A stretch of DNA of 64,000 bases from Pyrrhosoma nymphula (GCA_963573305.1 OY754338.1:46775531-46839530); one strand, 5' to 3'. Shown: positions 44,120 through 55,836, numbered from the stretch's first letter. A program made the numbers and translations. Notes: generated by a model not told the origin, from the letters alone.

Positions 44120-46095
44120 ATAACGCTGGAGATACTAGTGTTGGCGTCCAATCCTTCCTCTCTCCTCTCCCTCTCCACGCGATATTGATCATCGGACGTC
44201 TCTTTTGACGGATATTTTGCTCTCGGCCAAGGACTCCGTCACTAAGCACTTGCCACCGAAACCCCGCGCGTCCACCAAATTTCCGCCTCATCTCGTTGAA
44301 CTCATCAAATTTCGCAATGCCGCTCGTCACCGCTGGCAAAAGACGCGCGACCTTGCCGACATGTCGGCCAACAACGCTCTCGCCAACCAAGCGAAGAAGG
44401 CTATTTCTTCCTTCTCTGCCGCCTCCTGGGAGACTCATATTTTTAATCTCAATTTCGAAGACCTCTCAATCTGGAAAACCCTGCGCTCTCTCCGGAGGTG
44501 CCCTAAAGTCTTCTCTCCTCCACTTCTTCCCGACCGAGTCATCTTTGATCCTAAGACAAAGGCCGAACTCCAGGCCATAGAGTAAGCATATATATGCTTA
44601 CTCTATGTCAAGGCTGACCACCTCCAAACTATAATAACCCTCGACCCTTCTCCCTCCCCCCTGGACGATCGCATTGATTCCTTCTTTACCGACTCCCTTT
44701 CTTCTGATATCCCGCAACTCACCTCCCCCTCCGAGCTTCGCGGTCTTCTCTCCTCCTTGCCCTTCCGCAAGGCGCCTGGACTCGATAGTATTTCTAACAT
44801 GCTTCTGAGATTCTCCTCCCGCTCCCTCCCATTCCTAAACCTTCTTGCAAATCTCCTCAATTCCTGCTACTCTATCTCCCACTTCCCTTCTCTCTGGAAA
44901 GCCGGCAAAGTCATCCTTATTCCTAAACTGGGTAAGGACCCGACTATTGTCGGCAATTCCCGTCCCATCACTCTCCTCTCTAATCTCTCGAAAATTTTCG
45001 AGAGACTACTCCTCAACCGTCTCGAATTTCATGCCCTTTCCCACGCTATCATCCGACCAGAACAGCTTGGATTTCGGAAAAAAAAACTTCCGCAATTCAT
45101 CAGGTTCTTCGCCTGGTTGAAACCATCTCCTGGGGTTTCCTCAAAAAGCGACCAACGGATGTCGCGTTCCTTGACGTCGCGAGAGCATTTGATAGGGTAT
45201 GGCACCGTGGATTGCTCTACAAACTTTGGTCACTATGGTTTCCAATTTCCGACCTATGTCTCCTCCGTAGTTACCTTCACCATCGCTTCTTCTGCGTCGC
45301 AGAAGCTGGCACTCATTCCTCCATGCGGCCCGCTGAGGCGAGCGTGCCGCAGGGCTCCCTCCTTAGACATTTACTGTTTACACTCTTTGTCAACGACTTC
45401 CCTTCACATCCGCAAACCCAACTTCACATGTACGCTTACGATACTGCCGTCGCGGCTACATCCTTAACGGGCGACGCCAATATCAACAAACTGAACAGAC
45501 ACCTTCGCCTGATTTGCACCTGGACGTCTACTTGGAAATCTACTACTACTACTCCTGTCTATCTACTCCAGATCAATGCCTCCAAAAGTACCCACATCCA
45601 TTTCACCCGCTGTCGAAAATACCAACCGCAAATTCCTCCAACTTTAAACGGCCAAAGAGTGCCAAGGGCTGATTCTCAACGTTTTCTTGGCATCATACTC
45701 AACAAATCACTCACCTATTCCGATCCCCTCCGCACGTGCAAAGCGAAAGCCTTAGCGGCACGTATGGCGTTACACCATCTTTCCACTCCTAAATCACCGC
45801 TCTCCCACCGCACTCGCGTCCGTCTCTACGCGTCCGTCGTTCGTCCAATATTGCTTTACGGGTGCGAGATTTTCGCCAATACTCCCACCATTCGTCGGCA
45901 TTTGGAGATTTTTCAAAACAAGTCCCTCCGTCATATCCTCCGCATCAGTAAACTGACCAATATGTGGGATGTACGCAGGGCACATAACCTCCCCTCTGTG
46001 CAGGAATTCATCACTAAGCTTGTTACTAAGTTCAAACGCAGACTGTCCGGCACCTCTAACACACTCCTTACATACACACATTTGGGATTATGATC
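44120..46095 (+). pseudogene. Jockey-like non-LTR retrotransposon, 5'-truncated ORF2
   Basis: Three frames cover the ORF2. 44160-44585 holds the linker after the endonuclease (FPPHLVELIKFRNAARHRWQ, SWETHIFNLN). 44757-45090 holds RT fingers (FRKAPGLDSISNMLL, VILIPKLGKDP, SRPITLLSNLSKIFERLL, PEQLGFRK). 45212-46093 holds VPQGSLLRHLLFTLFVNDFP, the motif C block MYAYDTAVAA, RFLGIILNKSLTY, and the C-terminal LYGCEIFAN and RHILRISK tracts. YADD reads YAYD, so the active site is lost. Frames also break at a 32-bp palindrome (44576-44607) and near 45090-45210. The endonuclease is missing. Codon use is C/G-rich compared with its surroundings. Confidence 0.85.
44576..44607. repeat. Perfect 32-bp palindrome inserted in the Jockey-like ORF
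   Basis: CATAGAGTAAGCATAT is followed at once by its exact reverse complement. It interrupts the frame between KAELQA and ADHLQT, and the short flanks (CAGGCC and AAGGCT) suggest an insertion of about 38 bp into an original CAGGCTGACC. Confidence 0.85.
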
Positions 46096-46099
46096 CTGA

Positions 46100-46990
46100 C
46101 ATCCCAAACACATGCAGACTGCCTCACCAGATCATTCTCCTATGAGTCTATCCTATGTCTTTACTGTCACATTTATTCTAATGTTAATTCTAAGTGTATG
46201 ATTTTCTTTGTAAATGGCGGGGTACAGCTGCCGCCCTGAGGCCGCATTCGTATCGTGCCATTTCGAAGCATAAACTCCTTTACAGGAGACCGCATTCTCT
46301 TTTTAGCCTGCGCGCAGCAATTCCAATATGTCAATTTGAGTAGTAATAAAAAACAATGCATGTATTAACTTCTAAAAAATACTAGTATTTATACCAAAAA
46401 AATATAAATATATACGACAATAAAATCAAAAGATATGTTAAAATACTAAAGAGATAAATACAAAACAAAAAATAAACAAAAAATAATCTATACCTACGTA
46501 TGCTATAAAATAAAAATAGCGTAATGACAAATTATTGTTCTTCTTTATAGTTTCGTGCCTCACCCTCTTGTTTTGTTTTGTTATGAGGCTGCCCTATATA
46601 TTATTAATTGTCATATCATGTAATCTCTTAGCCTGTAATTCATATTTTCTGCTGTGTATTCACAATATTACTTATTTATTAAGTTTCCTCTTTCACACAA
46701 ACACGACATACACGACATTATACTCTTCTCATGTCAAGTGCGCTACTTGTCACTTGACCGATAGGGGTGAATCTCGCACTCACCGGAACGGTATAATCTA
46801 CGCGCCTTCTGCGTGATCAGCACTGCGTGGAACCATCCTCCCCAGTAATTATGAAATGGAAATATGAAACTCATGAGATGAGATCTGGGAAAATAATCGT
46901 AATTTTGTCTATGAAAACCACAGTACCACAGCAGGCGCATTGTTTGCTTCAACATTTGATTAGTGATAACTTACTCTTGAGCATAGATCA
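46100..46990. other. AT-rich sequence after the Jockey-like element
   Basis: The first 200 bp may be the 3' untranslated end of the Jockey-like element, but no poly(A) tail marks its limit. The rest is AT-rich without recognised genes. Confidence 0.35.
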
Positions 46991-46997
46991 CCTGTAC

Positions 46998-47359
46998 TGT
47001 GACGGTCTCGGCCCGTCCTGATCTTAATCGTCACCCCCTCTCCTTCCCCTTCCCCCCCTTTTAACCAACGCGATGTGGGAAGAATGCAAGGGTGAGTGAG
47101 TGTGCGTAAATGTGTGTGTGTTTCGCTGGTCAGCCAGGCGAGTGTATTTGACGCTCGCTGAATAAGTGTTTTCCCCCAACCCCAGTTCACGAGTGCATCG
47201 ATACCCCCCTCTTCCACCTGGGGCATATAAAGCCGGGTGAAACCCAGGGAGGTTCTTCTTCTTCTTCCTATGTTTCGGCTCGTGCGGCTGTTATGCTGCG
47301 ATTACGAGTGCAAAGAAAGACAGTCGTGCGAAATAAGACTCGAGAGGACAACGCTAACA
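46998..47359 (+). mobile_element. Candidate LTR of a retrotransposon
   Basis: The stretch begins TGTGACGGTCTCGGCCCG and ends AACGCTAACA, giving TGT...ACA ends. It is GC-rich relative to its flanks. A TATA-like GGCATATAAAGCC is at 47220-47233. Directly after comes GTTGGCGCAGAGAGGA, which looks like a tRNA primer binding site (TGG next to the LTR). No matching second LTR was found, so the assignment rests on structure only. Confidence 0.45.
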
Positions 47360-48200
47360 GTTGGCGCAGAGAGGACTACGAGACAAGCCGGACAATCATC
47401 TCCTGCATCCTGAAGTGGTCGCCAGGGAGGTTATAGAGGCAGCCAGGCCGCAGAGATTGCCGTTTCCGTGAATAAGGAACCGCACCCAAATAAGACGAGC
47501 CTGTGTCCCGCCCGAACCTCGGCGCCAAGGAGCGGAGTCATCCAGTGGTCATCCAGGTCACGTAACGTTATACCGCCCTGACCCTAGTGTGATACCACCC
47601 CTGTCCGAGTACTTTGTCCCAGTCCGCAGCAATACGCAACTGTTAGGCGGCTTGAGTACCGCAGTGACGCCTCAGTGATTTGCCTCCAATATCATTATTT
47701 ATGTAATCAGCGTTAACAAGAAGCAATCAATCACCTGTGTTATAGGGACGGACTTTATTACCTCCCAAAGTTCAAAAGTGTGCCTAACTGCATAATTGAG
47801 ATAAGTCCGCTTGACGGCACGAATATTGTTTTCTGTTCTGATATTTTGTTTCTAATATTTTGTCAGTTAAATTGTAAATTTCATGATCAATTCATCCTTT
47901 ATTTGCTCATCACTAACCCTATCATCTCGCTCATCAGGGTAAATGATATGTAAATTGTTCGTGAGTTTTGAATATAGTTTAATTGATTGTTGAATGAATG
48001 ATGTCCTTGGCATTCTTTGGTGTCCCTACAAAACCTGTTTCCCCACCCTCACCTGTCGTCGAGTCGTCACTCGCCCTATTCTAACTCATAGTCTCTTCAC
48101 CACGAGATAAACTGCAAACGGGAATCCCCCACATTTTATATTATCAAGAAAAATCTTTGGTAAATCGTCCTCGGTGGCAGCTGGTCAAGAGGGTAGTTTA
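47360..48200 (+). mobile_element. Possible leader of the LTR element after the PBS
   Basis: The first 300 bp remain GC-rich (like an untranslated leader), then composition drops to AT-rich by about 47690. No gag or pol frame is present, so the element is either truncated here or the LTR call is wrong. Confidence 0.3.
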
Positions 48201-48629
48201 TCGTTTATGTGTGGTTTCTGCGGTTTCATCCGGGTGACCGACAGTGAACCATTACAGTACCTATACCACGGTAAACCTGAAATCATATGAAAGCAGGTTA
48301 GAGCTGCCGTGTTAGCCATCCATCACCGGGAATTAGCCGAATCCCGTTCCTTATCGGGGCTTCATGTGATGAACGCTTTAAGGGAAGTACTCCACACTCA
48401 CTTCAGATCGTACAACCTCGTAGACCCATCCTTAAGGTAGTGAAATCTCCTCTAAAGTTAACGTAAGCATTAACAACGTTAATTTATTTATATAAGCCAT
48501 TATCGATGGGCAGTTTGAGAAAAAAACGAACGAATAAAACAATTGCTAATAATACGATGATTGTTTGGAAAATAGTATCGTAAAATCTTCTAAACAAGTG
48601 TATTTCTTCATCTCCCTCCGAAGTATTAA

Positions 48630-48995
48630 CACATGGGACGGAAGAAGTACAACGGACATCAACCGTATTATAACCCAAGCTAAGAAAGCGTTCATGACGG
48701 AAAGGCAACTACTGTCTATAAAAAAAATATAGGACTACGAACGAGGGAACAGTACGTAGAAAAATTCTTGTGGAGAGCGGCACTCTATGGATCGAAAACA
48801 TAGACCATTGGAAAATCAGACCAAAAACTATTAGTAGAATTTGAAACCTGGTGTTGGAGGCGGATGCTGAAGATCAAATAGATGGATTAAATAAGAAATG
48901 AAGAAGTTTTCAGAAGAGCTGAACAAGAGTGGAACATACGAAAAACCATACAGAAAAGAACCAAATGGATTGGGCACACCATGAGGCACAGTTGA
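48630..48995 (+). pseudogene. Non-LTR ORF2 C-terminal region
   Basis: Across several frames the plus strand gives ITQAKKAFMTERQLL, GLRTREQYVEKFLWRAALYG, SKT, a TIGKSDQKLLVEFETWCWRR block, MLKIKW, NEEVFRRAEQEWNIRKTIQK and RTKWIGHTMRH. This order is standard for the region after the RT core in CR1/RTE-like insect elements. Stops and shifts show it is dead. A short further piece lies at 50278-50340. Confidence 0.65.
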
Positions 48996-50277
48996 TTCTG
49001 TGTATTATATATTTCTATCTATTATGTGATTTAGCCAAGATTCAATCAAGCCCATTACAAGTAGATTAGAAAACAGTTGGGGTTTCTCCACTAGGAGTGT
49101 GATTATCAACCGGTGAGCTAGGCCATCATTGTCGTGCACGTGATTTAATCACGCGCACGTATACCTACGAGTCGCTCCTTCAATTTGGCACTGTTGAACA
49201 CATTTTGCACAAATGGAAATAAGTTCCGTCAAAGCCTCAGTATACTCTATGAGCTGAGTCCCTTACCCGAGAGTCACTTCGCGGTTTCTTAAAAAGAATG
49301 ATTAACGGCATTTATTCACAAAGAAACTAATTTATTAGAAATATATGTGAAAAATAAATATTTTTATCATTAAATATTCTACCGGGAATAACGTAGAATT
49401 GAATACTAACGTTTAAGAAGTTATTTTTATAAAATAGACATATTCCTGATTTATGAAATTTAAATAACGTATCATCAATTGTGCCGGAGTCAACATTTTG
49501 TGGATGATGAAGTTTGAATTTAAAAGTTGCTTTAAAAAATAAATACTTGGTGGAAAAATTAATAATGCATGATGCAAGTAAATAGTATGCCAGAGACCAA
49601 TGCCTCATTGAATCACTTAAAAACTGCGCTCCCAAAAAATTATCTATCAATATTGACACACTTGAAAATAAAATAGCAACTTCATCAAATTTAGTTCATC
49701 AAGCGGGATCAAGCCTAAAAGGGGATCTATATGTATCGGATGACGCCTGAAACAAGATTTATTTCAGGATTATAAACAATTCCCAACGAATACCTTTACA
49801 AAAGCAGCATAATAGAAATGTGTATCCGCAACGGAGCTGAATAAATGATGAGAGTTAGAATTTCATGTCATCACATGGAATTATAGAAGATCATCGGAGG
49901 CATTAGAAAACCATTCGTAGAGCCCTTTCACTTCTCTGATAATCAGGGAGCCGCAGGATTTCACTTTTATAACCCCATTCACTTTCACCTAATAAAAAAC
50001 AGTCCTCAAGCGAGTGGCAACCTGCTACATTGAGCTTCGTTCCGGAGGAATCAACAAAAAATCGATTTAAAAAAGAATCAATAATTCAGAATGGAGAGGA
50101 GTATTTCCAGCAATCATTTGTAACTGTTTTGGATGAAATAAATTATTCATGTTTCTCCCGCGCAGGTTTCTCAAGTATGAACAAACGGAGGAGGGACTCA
50201 AATAGTTAAGCATTAGGGAGTTATCCAAAAGGTAGAAGTACACATTCGAGGAAAGAACCACATAGAGCACTAAAAGA
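48996..50277. other. AT-rich intergenic sequence
   Basis: A 110-codon minus frame (49327-49659) is phenylalanine/isoleucine-rich as expected of AT-rich chance frames. It may be an insertion separating the two halves of the non-LTR tail at 48.9 and 50.3 kb. Nothing else recognised. Confidence 0.35.
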
Positions 50278-50340
50278 ACAGCCAGATGGATTGGACACAC
50301 TCTGAGGCAACCTGAGCGAAAACGTGATTGTCATCTTTAA
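50278..50340 (+). pseudogene. Short non-LTR C-terminal scrap
   Basis: The plus strand reads ARWIGHTLRQPERKRDCHL before a stop, the W(I/L)GH.LR motif that follows RTKWIGH-type sequence at 48.97 kb. Confidence 0.4.
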
Positions 50341-50402
50341 ATTTTGCCAGGTGCTTTAAATCACTAGTTTTAAAGATAATGTGCATTCTTTGGATATTAA
50401 CT

Positions 50403-50655
50403 CTGTGGTAAGATGGCTAAATGTTATGTCATGTTTTGCAAATTTTACGGGAGAGCAATTTTAAAGTTTAGTAGGCTCTGAAAAATCAGAATCTCAAAGT
50501 TTAGGTCTTACCTTTTTGTAAAAGATGTAATAAACTGTTGTTATCATATTTATTTAACTTTCCAAAACCTACGATATTAGCACTACGAATCCAACGGCAT
50601 TAATAACTAAATTTTGCAAAAAACGGACATATCACATTTAGCCATCTTACCACAG
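50403..50655. mobile_element. 253-bp MITE with ~45-bp TIRs
   Basis: The left end CTGTGGTAAGATGGCTAAAT and the right end, read on the minus strand, are identical for 20 bp and similar to about 45 bp (TTTTGCAAAATTT). AACT flanks both ends (50399-50402 and 50656-50659), which would be a 4-bp target duplication. There is no coding capacity. The superfamily is unclear. Confidence 0.65.
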
Positions 50656-50769
50656 AACTGTAACCACTGCCCTTCCAGAGAGTTTTGTAAAACGATAACG
50701 ACAAGGAGAAAGAAATTATCGTGATCCCCAAATTTTAGATCAACTTATCAATTTCATTAACATAATACA

Positions 50770-51078
50770 TGTTTCATTTCATTTGACCTTCGCACCAAAA
50801 TATTGTCCATTGTGAGAGGTGAATGCTGCAATGACACCCCAATGAATCTGTGGAGGAAGGACTTTTAATTCATCATGGAGTAGGTAGATTAATGGAGTAG
50901 CTTATATTTTTCATAAAGATAATATATGTTTCATTTCATTTCATCTCCGCACCAAAATATTTGCATTTATTGCAGCATTCACCTCTTAACCTTTGTGAGA
51001 GGTGAATGCTGCAATGGCACCCCAATGAATCTGTAGAGGAGGACGGCCTTTTAATTCATCATGGAGTAGGTACGTAAT
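50770..51078 (+). repeat. Direct duplication of ~150 bp, second copy with extra hairpin
   Basis: Copy 1 (about 50762-50895) and copy 2 (about 50922-51078) share TATGTTTCATTTCATTT, GCACCAAAATATT, GTGAGAGGTGAATGCTGCAA, CCCCAATGAATCTGT and TTAATTCATCATGGAGTAGG. Copy 2 has about 30 extra bases (50963-50993) that are an inverted copy of the adjacent AGAGGTGAATGCTGCAAT, giving 18-bp perfect arms around a short loop. Confidence 0.75.
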
Positions 51079-51990
51079 GATTCAAAATATCACCACCGTG
51101 GTCTGAATTTTAAAACATTGGTTTATCTGTGCGGTTGGCATGGCCGATTCTTTGAGGTCCCTTGATTGCCCTCCAGGGAGCCATTAATCCATAACCGCCG
51201 CCTGTACAACATGGAATTTGAGCAGGGGGAGAATTAAAAAAAATAAAGATGAAAATAAAAAAGGGCGATGAGTTTTGAAGAGCTCCGCAACACGCGATGA
51301 TTGGATTGTAGACTCAGTTCCCGCGTGCACCACGCGTGCTTTTCGAGGGCACCACGACCGTCGTGTTCCGCTCCCGCGTGTTTACGCGAGTCGCGAAGCT
51401 CTGAATTTGGTTCAATGGGGTTTCTCGTAAAGTGAAGCGTTGTTGAATAGGAGGAAAGGTAAAAGCGGTTACCGTGGCGACGTTCGCAAGAGGACGACGA
51501 TGAGTGAAGAGGTCATGCGAACACCTGAAAGCCGTGGGATCAAAAGACGACAACACTGCTTCAAGAGAGTGTGAATAATGAGGATTCACACAGCGTCAAA
51601 TGTTGAGCCTCCATGTTTAATGATCTTGTCTCAGTAGAGTGAATCAAAACAGCTGGTTGGTTACTTGAGGAGGCGATCGACAATTATGGTCGCTTGCGCC
51701 ATTACTGTGATCGGAGCGGTAATCGTGTACGCAATTTAATCATTTTTTAAGTCGTTTGAAACGTTTTTCTTGGTTCATAATGTATAAAAGTGCAACTGCT
51801 AATGCGTTGGAACTCACCACACAGGCAATGGAAATGATACAAGAATTTTATTTTTTCCTTTATTAAAGCATGCCATGACAGTTTTCGGCGCTGTATTCAA
51901 AATTTGGATGAAAAAATATTGAAATATGTTTTTTTCTAATATTGGACTCGGCGTGATGCCTTGATATTTGTTGGCAGTAATTATAACAAT
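51079..51990. other. Intergenic sequence
   Basis: GC-richer patch at 51310-51480. A 91-codon minus frame (51314-51589) has no domain. Confidence 0.35.
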
Positions 51991-51997
51991 AAGAAAC

Positions 51998-52130
51998 ATA
52001 TTATTTCGCGTTTAGAAGAAAATATGAACCTTTATGTGCCATAAAACTACCAACGTGTTAGATTAGCGTAGCATTGAATTGACAAGAAACCAAATTGATA
52101 TGATGCAATTCTTTTCATTTTTACTAGTGA
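51998..52130 (+). repeat. Dispersed repeat (TTTCGCGTTTAGAAGAAAAT family), copy 2
   Basis: Same block order as 28428-28585. Immediately after it comes ACTAGTGATGGGCAAAGTCG, which resembles the start of some hAT-type non-autonomous elements, though no right end was found. Confidence 0.5.
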
Positions 52131-53717
52131 TGGGCAAAGTCGGTCTTTTGAGAGATTTCGGTCACGTCGATCACTCCCACTTGTGATTCGATCTTCGATC
52201 GTCAATCAGAGTGACCGATTTTCCAGCTAGTGAGCAGTCCAAGTTGCCTACGATCAATGACCTCTCAGGAAAGTCGTGATAGATAAAAAATCTGGTCGTT
52301 CGTGAGTTTTATACTGTAAGCATGACCGAGGTGTACAGCTTTGCTCTTGATAGCTATACAGAGCTTCAGTACAGCTACCTCGTTCAGTGCCGGTTTGCGT
52401 GGAGTTGTGGGTAGTTCTTTGAAAACAATTGAAGGCACAATTGTGCAATCGTTCGAAGGTTTGTTTTGTTTTTACACAATGGTCTTGGTTTGTGATTTTA
52501 AGTGTAGTTATACGAAGAATATTAGAAATATCCCACTTGATTACAAAACTATTGAAGAGTGACATATTTTATGGACCACAGATTATTAAAAACTCGTTAT
52601 AAAAATCAATGATAAATAGTAGCATGCGAAATTTTATTTTGGAATGTAGTTTGAATTTGAACCGATCAACGTTTTCTTTTGGCTGTAAGAATTTAAAGAA
52701 AATTTTCCGACTGTAGCACTTATATTCAATTTTCAATTACAGTCGGTATCGTTTCACTTGTGCAAGAGACGACGAGAATATTGAAACGATGGTTTATCGT
52801 GTGTTTAAGTGACAATAATGCATTTATGGAAATTCAGTTATTACCAATGTTATATGTGCTGTGATGTATTGCGTGTGTTCTTGTGGTGATATTTTTACAT
52901 TTAAAGGTAATTTGGGTTAGATAGTGCTCCTAATGAATTGTTGTGTCAGGATATGAGTTTAAAGTGCTGCATAATCTTTGCAAGAGTCGGATAAGACTGA
53001 TGATTGCAATTCGTTCATTTTTTCAACTACTATATAAAATTTGTAATCAATGCGAATTGAAAGGAAGCTATTGACTAAATGGATGCTCTTAAATTTTAAG
53101 TTTGGCAGTTTACATCCTCAGTGAAAGAATAATAATTGTGTACCTAAGCAATGTAGGTATTATAGATGGATATTAGTGTATAGTTTTTTTATTATACTTC
53201 TTTCATTAAATTTTGCCACCTCAGAGTCATATCTTATATATTATCTCATTATTGTATTGAAAATAAGATTGTGTTGACTTGATTAATCACGACCAGGAAG
53301 TTGGCCCACGGTTACTCCTGTAGTTTGCCCGTAGTGATTTCACCATTAAAAATGTAGAATTATAAATTTGCTACTTTTGCAGGAATTGTACTTCAAAGTT
53401 ACGAAACTCTAAAGTACTTTTCCCATCACACGAAGTACTATCCGGGAATTTACACGTACTTGATCGGTATTTCTATAGAGTTAAAATGTAGTTACCGTGA
53501 GTTGTTAGCGTGTGCCAACTTCATGGTGCCTAATTAATCCTATTTTGAGCCAGTAATGAGTAATTAGAAGTATCAGAAAGTATAGTTTGTCATTGGCATG
53601 GAATTAAATCATGGAATCCTCAGTGCACAAGCCATGTCCGAGTACACATTTTGATGAAATCACAGATGGAAGAAGGGACAGCCCCAGTCTCAATCTCGCC
53701 CCAATAAAGTTGGATTG
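52131..53717. other. AT-rich intergenic sequence
   Basis: A small hairpin CCGACTGTA/TACAGTCGG (52709-52748) is the only structured item noticed. Confidence 0.35.
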
Positions 53718-53721
53718 CTAT

Positions 53722-54556
53722 TGTCGTACCCCGACAATATGACTACATGACGAATTGCGCATTTGGGATCTTTCCATAATGCGTAATTTCCTTCTTAACT
53801 GACAAACAACTCGATGATCTGTACTCCTAGTTATTTTCCATAACTCTACCACTTCCTCTAAAAAGGACAAACAACGTATTTTTCCACTTGCTCTTGACGT
53901 CAAGACATACAGCGGTAATAACAGGAAGGGAGGACCCCCCCCCCCCCCCGCCTGCCCCACAGGGCGGCGTGAGGGGAAAGAGCCGTCCATCTTTTATTCA
54001 TCCATCTTTTAATTACTAAAAAGGAACCACCCCTTCTTTTGGGAGATATTTGGCACCCTACAGACATCAATCACCAAATCTTTAAATATTCCGACCTATT
54101 CACACCTGGTATAACTTAAGGTGTCACAGGTAGATAACCCAAATAAGCAGACTCAAAGGAGTCCACTTATTTGGCCGGACGGAGGGGAAGTCGGGGCGGG
54201 AACCCCCACCCCTCCAACTCATTAAAAGACCCCGCGAAGCATGGCTTCGAGCTCAGTGTCTTAGAGAAACCTAGTGTTAACCATCTGACCTGTGACTCTA
54301 CGCTCTTCTACGATGGCCACGCCCTAGGGAACGACCGCGGGCACTCTGTACCTCGACCCGAGATCCAACCCTGAAGGACGTCAGCCTCAGCCGAGACCGT
54401 CGACTACGCTGAATCTACGTAATGTAAGCCAGAGTCTTGCTGAATAAATGCAATATATAAGATTTGGGTGTTGTCATTGATCCAACGTCTCCTGCCAGTT
54501 GATATGCGATCCAAAAATGAGTTACGAACCCTTGTGATCCTATCGAGGACACGACA
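53722..54556 (+). repeat. 5' LTR
   Basis: 835 bp with TGTCGT/ACGACA ends. Contains a C15 tract (53935-53949) and an AATAAA polyadenylation signal at 54443-54448, followed by ATATATAAG. By eye it differs from the 3' LTR at two single bases (near 53740 and 54545) plus the C tract. Confidence 0.9.
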
Positions 54557-54750
54557 AATGGTGGAGGCTTGGGCATATCAAAGTGCGGAGAGTTTGGATT
54601 AATGACTTCACCGAGCATCTGCAAGGTGCATACTTGTGAAATATCTTAAGGACAAGCCCTTAAGGCTCATTTGAGTTGAAAGTGAAATTCTAAATGTCGT
54701 GTGGCAGTAATATAACCCCTGTGAACTCTTGCCGTAGTGTATAACGAGTA
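54557..54750 (+). other. Leader with primer binding site
   Basis: Two bases (AA) separate the LTR from TGGTGGAGGCTTGGGC (54559-54574). TGG complementary to the CCA end of a tRNA at this position marks the primer binding site; the tRNA species is not identified. About 175 bp of untranslated leader follow. Confidence 0.6.
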
Positions 54751-55836
54751 ATGTTACCTCGTACACCCCCACAAACCCGAGCTAGAGCCCGAGCAGTAGG
54801 AAATCCCCCAGTGTATTACGTATCTCTCAAATCACCTAGTACTTCACAAGAGCCGGTGGAAGCGGACGAAGTACCCAGTGCTAATTCCTCCCTCTCAATC
54901 GAAGTAGCATTCAACGAGGAGAGCAGAGTAGAGGAAGGCAGAGTAGGTGAAACGGGAGCGGGAAACCGACCGTCTGAAAAAGTGATTGAATTAAGTGAAT
55001 CAGTATGGAGTGAAACCGTAGTAATGGCAGACGGCGTAGAAAGATTAGGAAGGACGGGAGGGACACAGTTAACACCTTCATTATTTAAGGGGTTATCAGG
55101 AGAGTACCCAGCGCATTATTTGTCACATTTTAATAAAATTGCACATGCTAACGGGTGGACGGAGGAGAATAAATTAAGACTCTTCCCGTGCTTTCTCGAA
55201 GGTACGGCGCTAAGATGGCTCCAGGCCTTGACCACCTACGATGCAGATACAGGGGCTTTTACGGGAAGTTGGGCGGACTTAGTGGCTGCGTTTAAAACCG
55301 CATTTAAGGGAACAATGAGCGATGAGCTGCGAGTTCATCGCTTAGCGGAAAGAATTCAAGGGGCCAATGAAACTGCGGAGAGTTATTTTTATGACGTGCA
55401 GGCATTGTGTCGGGAAATGAATCCCGCCATGATCGAAGCGGAGAAAATCCGCCAGATTATTAAGGGCCTACGTCCTGCACTGGTCAGGGCAGTGATGCCA
55501 ATGCAACCTACTAAGTGCGAGGAACTCTTGGAATGCATTAAAATCCAGGAAGCCGCCATGTTGGTTGCGGAAACCGTGCAAGAAAAGGCCACACCCAGGA
55601 AAGGTGTCAAAGATAGCGAAGCTACCGTTTGTCGCCTAGAAAAAGAAATAGCCTGTCTCCGAATAGAAATGGAGAAAGTAAAAGAAGCGAAACCTAATTA
55701 TCGTCCGAGTGGATGGGTAAGTGAGGGGGCGACCCGAAGTAAACCTATCAATAGGGAAAGGGAAGAAACCCACCGAGCTCCCCCGTATGAACGCAAGAGT
55801 CGAACCAAGGACGGCAAACCAATATGCTATGAGTGA
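54751..55836 (+). CDS. gag: Gag polyprotein, ending at UGA in the zinc knuckle
   Basis: 361 codons from a clear ATG. Residues about 1-100 are Ser/Glu-rich. Residues about 105-270 form a Retrotrans_gag-type capsid domain (FKGLSGEYPAHYLSHFNKIA, TALRWLQALT, FKTAFKG, ESYFYDVQALCREMNP, IIKGLRPAL), and a coiled, charged region follows (about 290-320). The frame stops at CYE-UGA; beyond it the same frame continues QGSGHIAAVC, so UGA (followed by C) occupies the second Cys of the C-X2-C-X4-H-X4-C knuckle. Gag forms the particle and binds the RNA. Either a mutation or a leaky stop. Confidence 0.85.
   Translation: MLPRTPPQTRARARAVGNPPVYYVSLKSPSTSQEPVEADEVPSANSSLSIEVAFNEESRVEEGRVGETGAGNRPSEKVIELSESVWSETVVMADGVERLGRTGGTQLTPSLFKGLSGEYPAHYLSHFNKIAHANGWTEENKLRLFPCFLEGTALRWLQALTTYDADTGAFTGSWADLVAAFKTAFKGTMSDELRVHRLAERIQGANETAESYFYDVQALCREMNPAMIEAEKIRQIIKGLRPALVRAVMPMQPTKCEELLECIKIQEAAMLVAETVQEKATPRKGVKDSEATVCRLEKEIACLRIEMEKVKEAKPNYRPSGWVSEGATRSKPINREREETHRAPPYERKSRTKDGKPICYE

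Noticed and set aside
53718..53990. Minus frames in the LTRs (90 and 130 codons)
   Set aside because: Same reason; they cross the C-rich tract and contain no domain.
54171..54374. 67-codon frame repeated exactly at 60335-60538
   Set aside because: It lies inside the two LTRs, so the duplication is explained by LTR identity and says nothing about coding.
55834..55836. UGA as a selenocysteine codon
   Set aside because: No SECIS-like structure was noticed and the context is a retroelement zinc knuckle; mutation or simple read-through is more likely.
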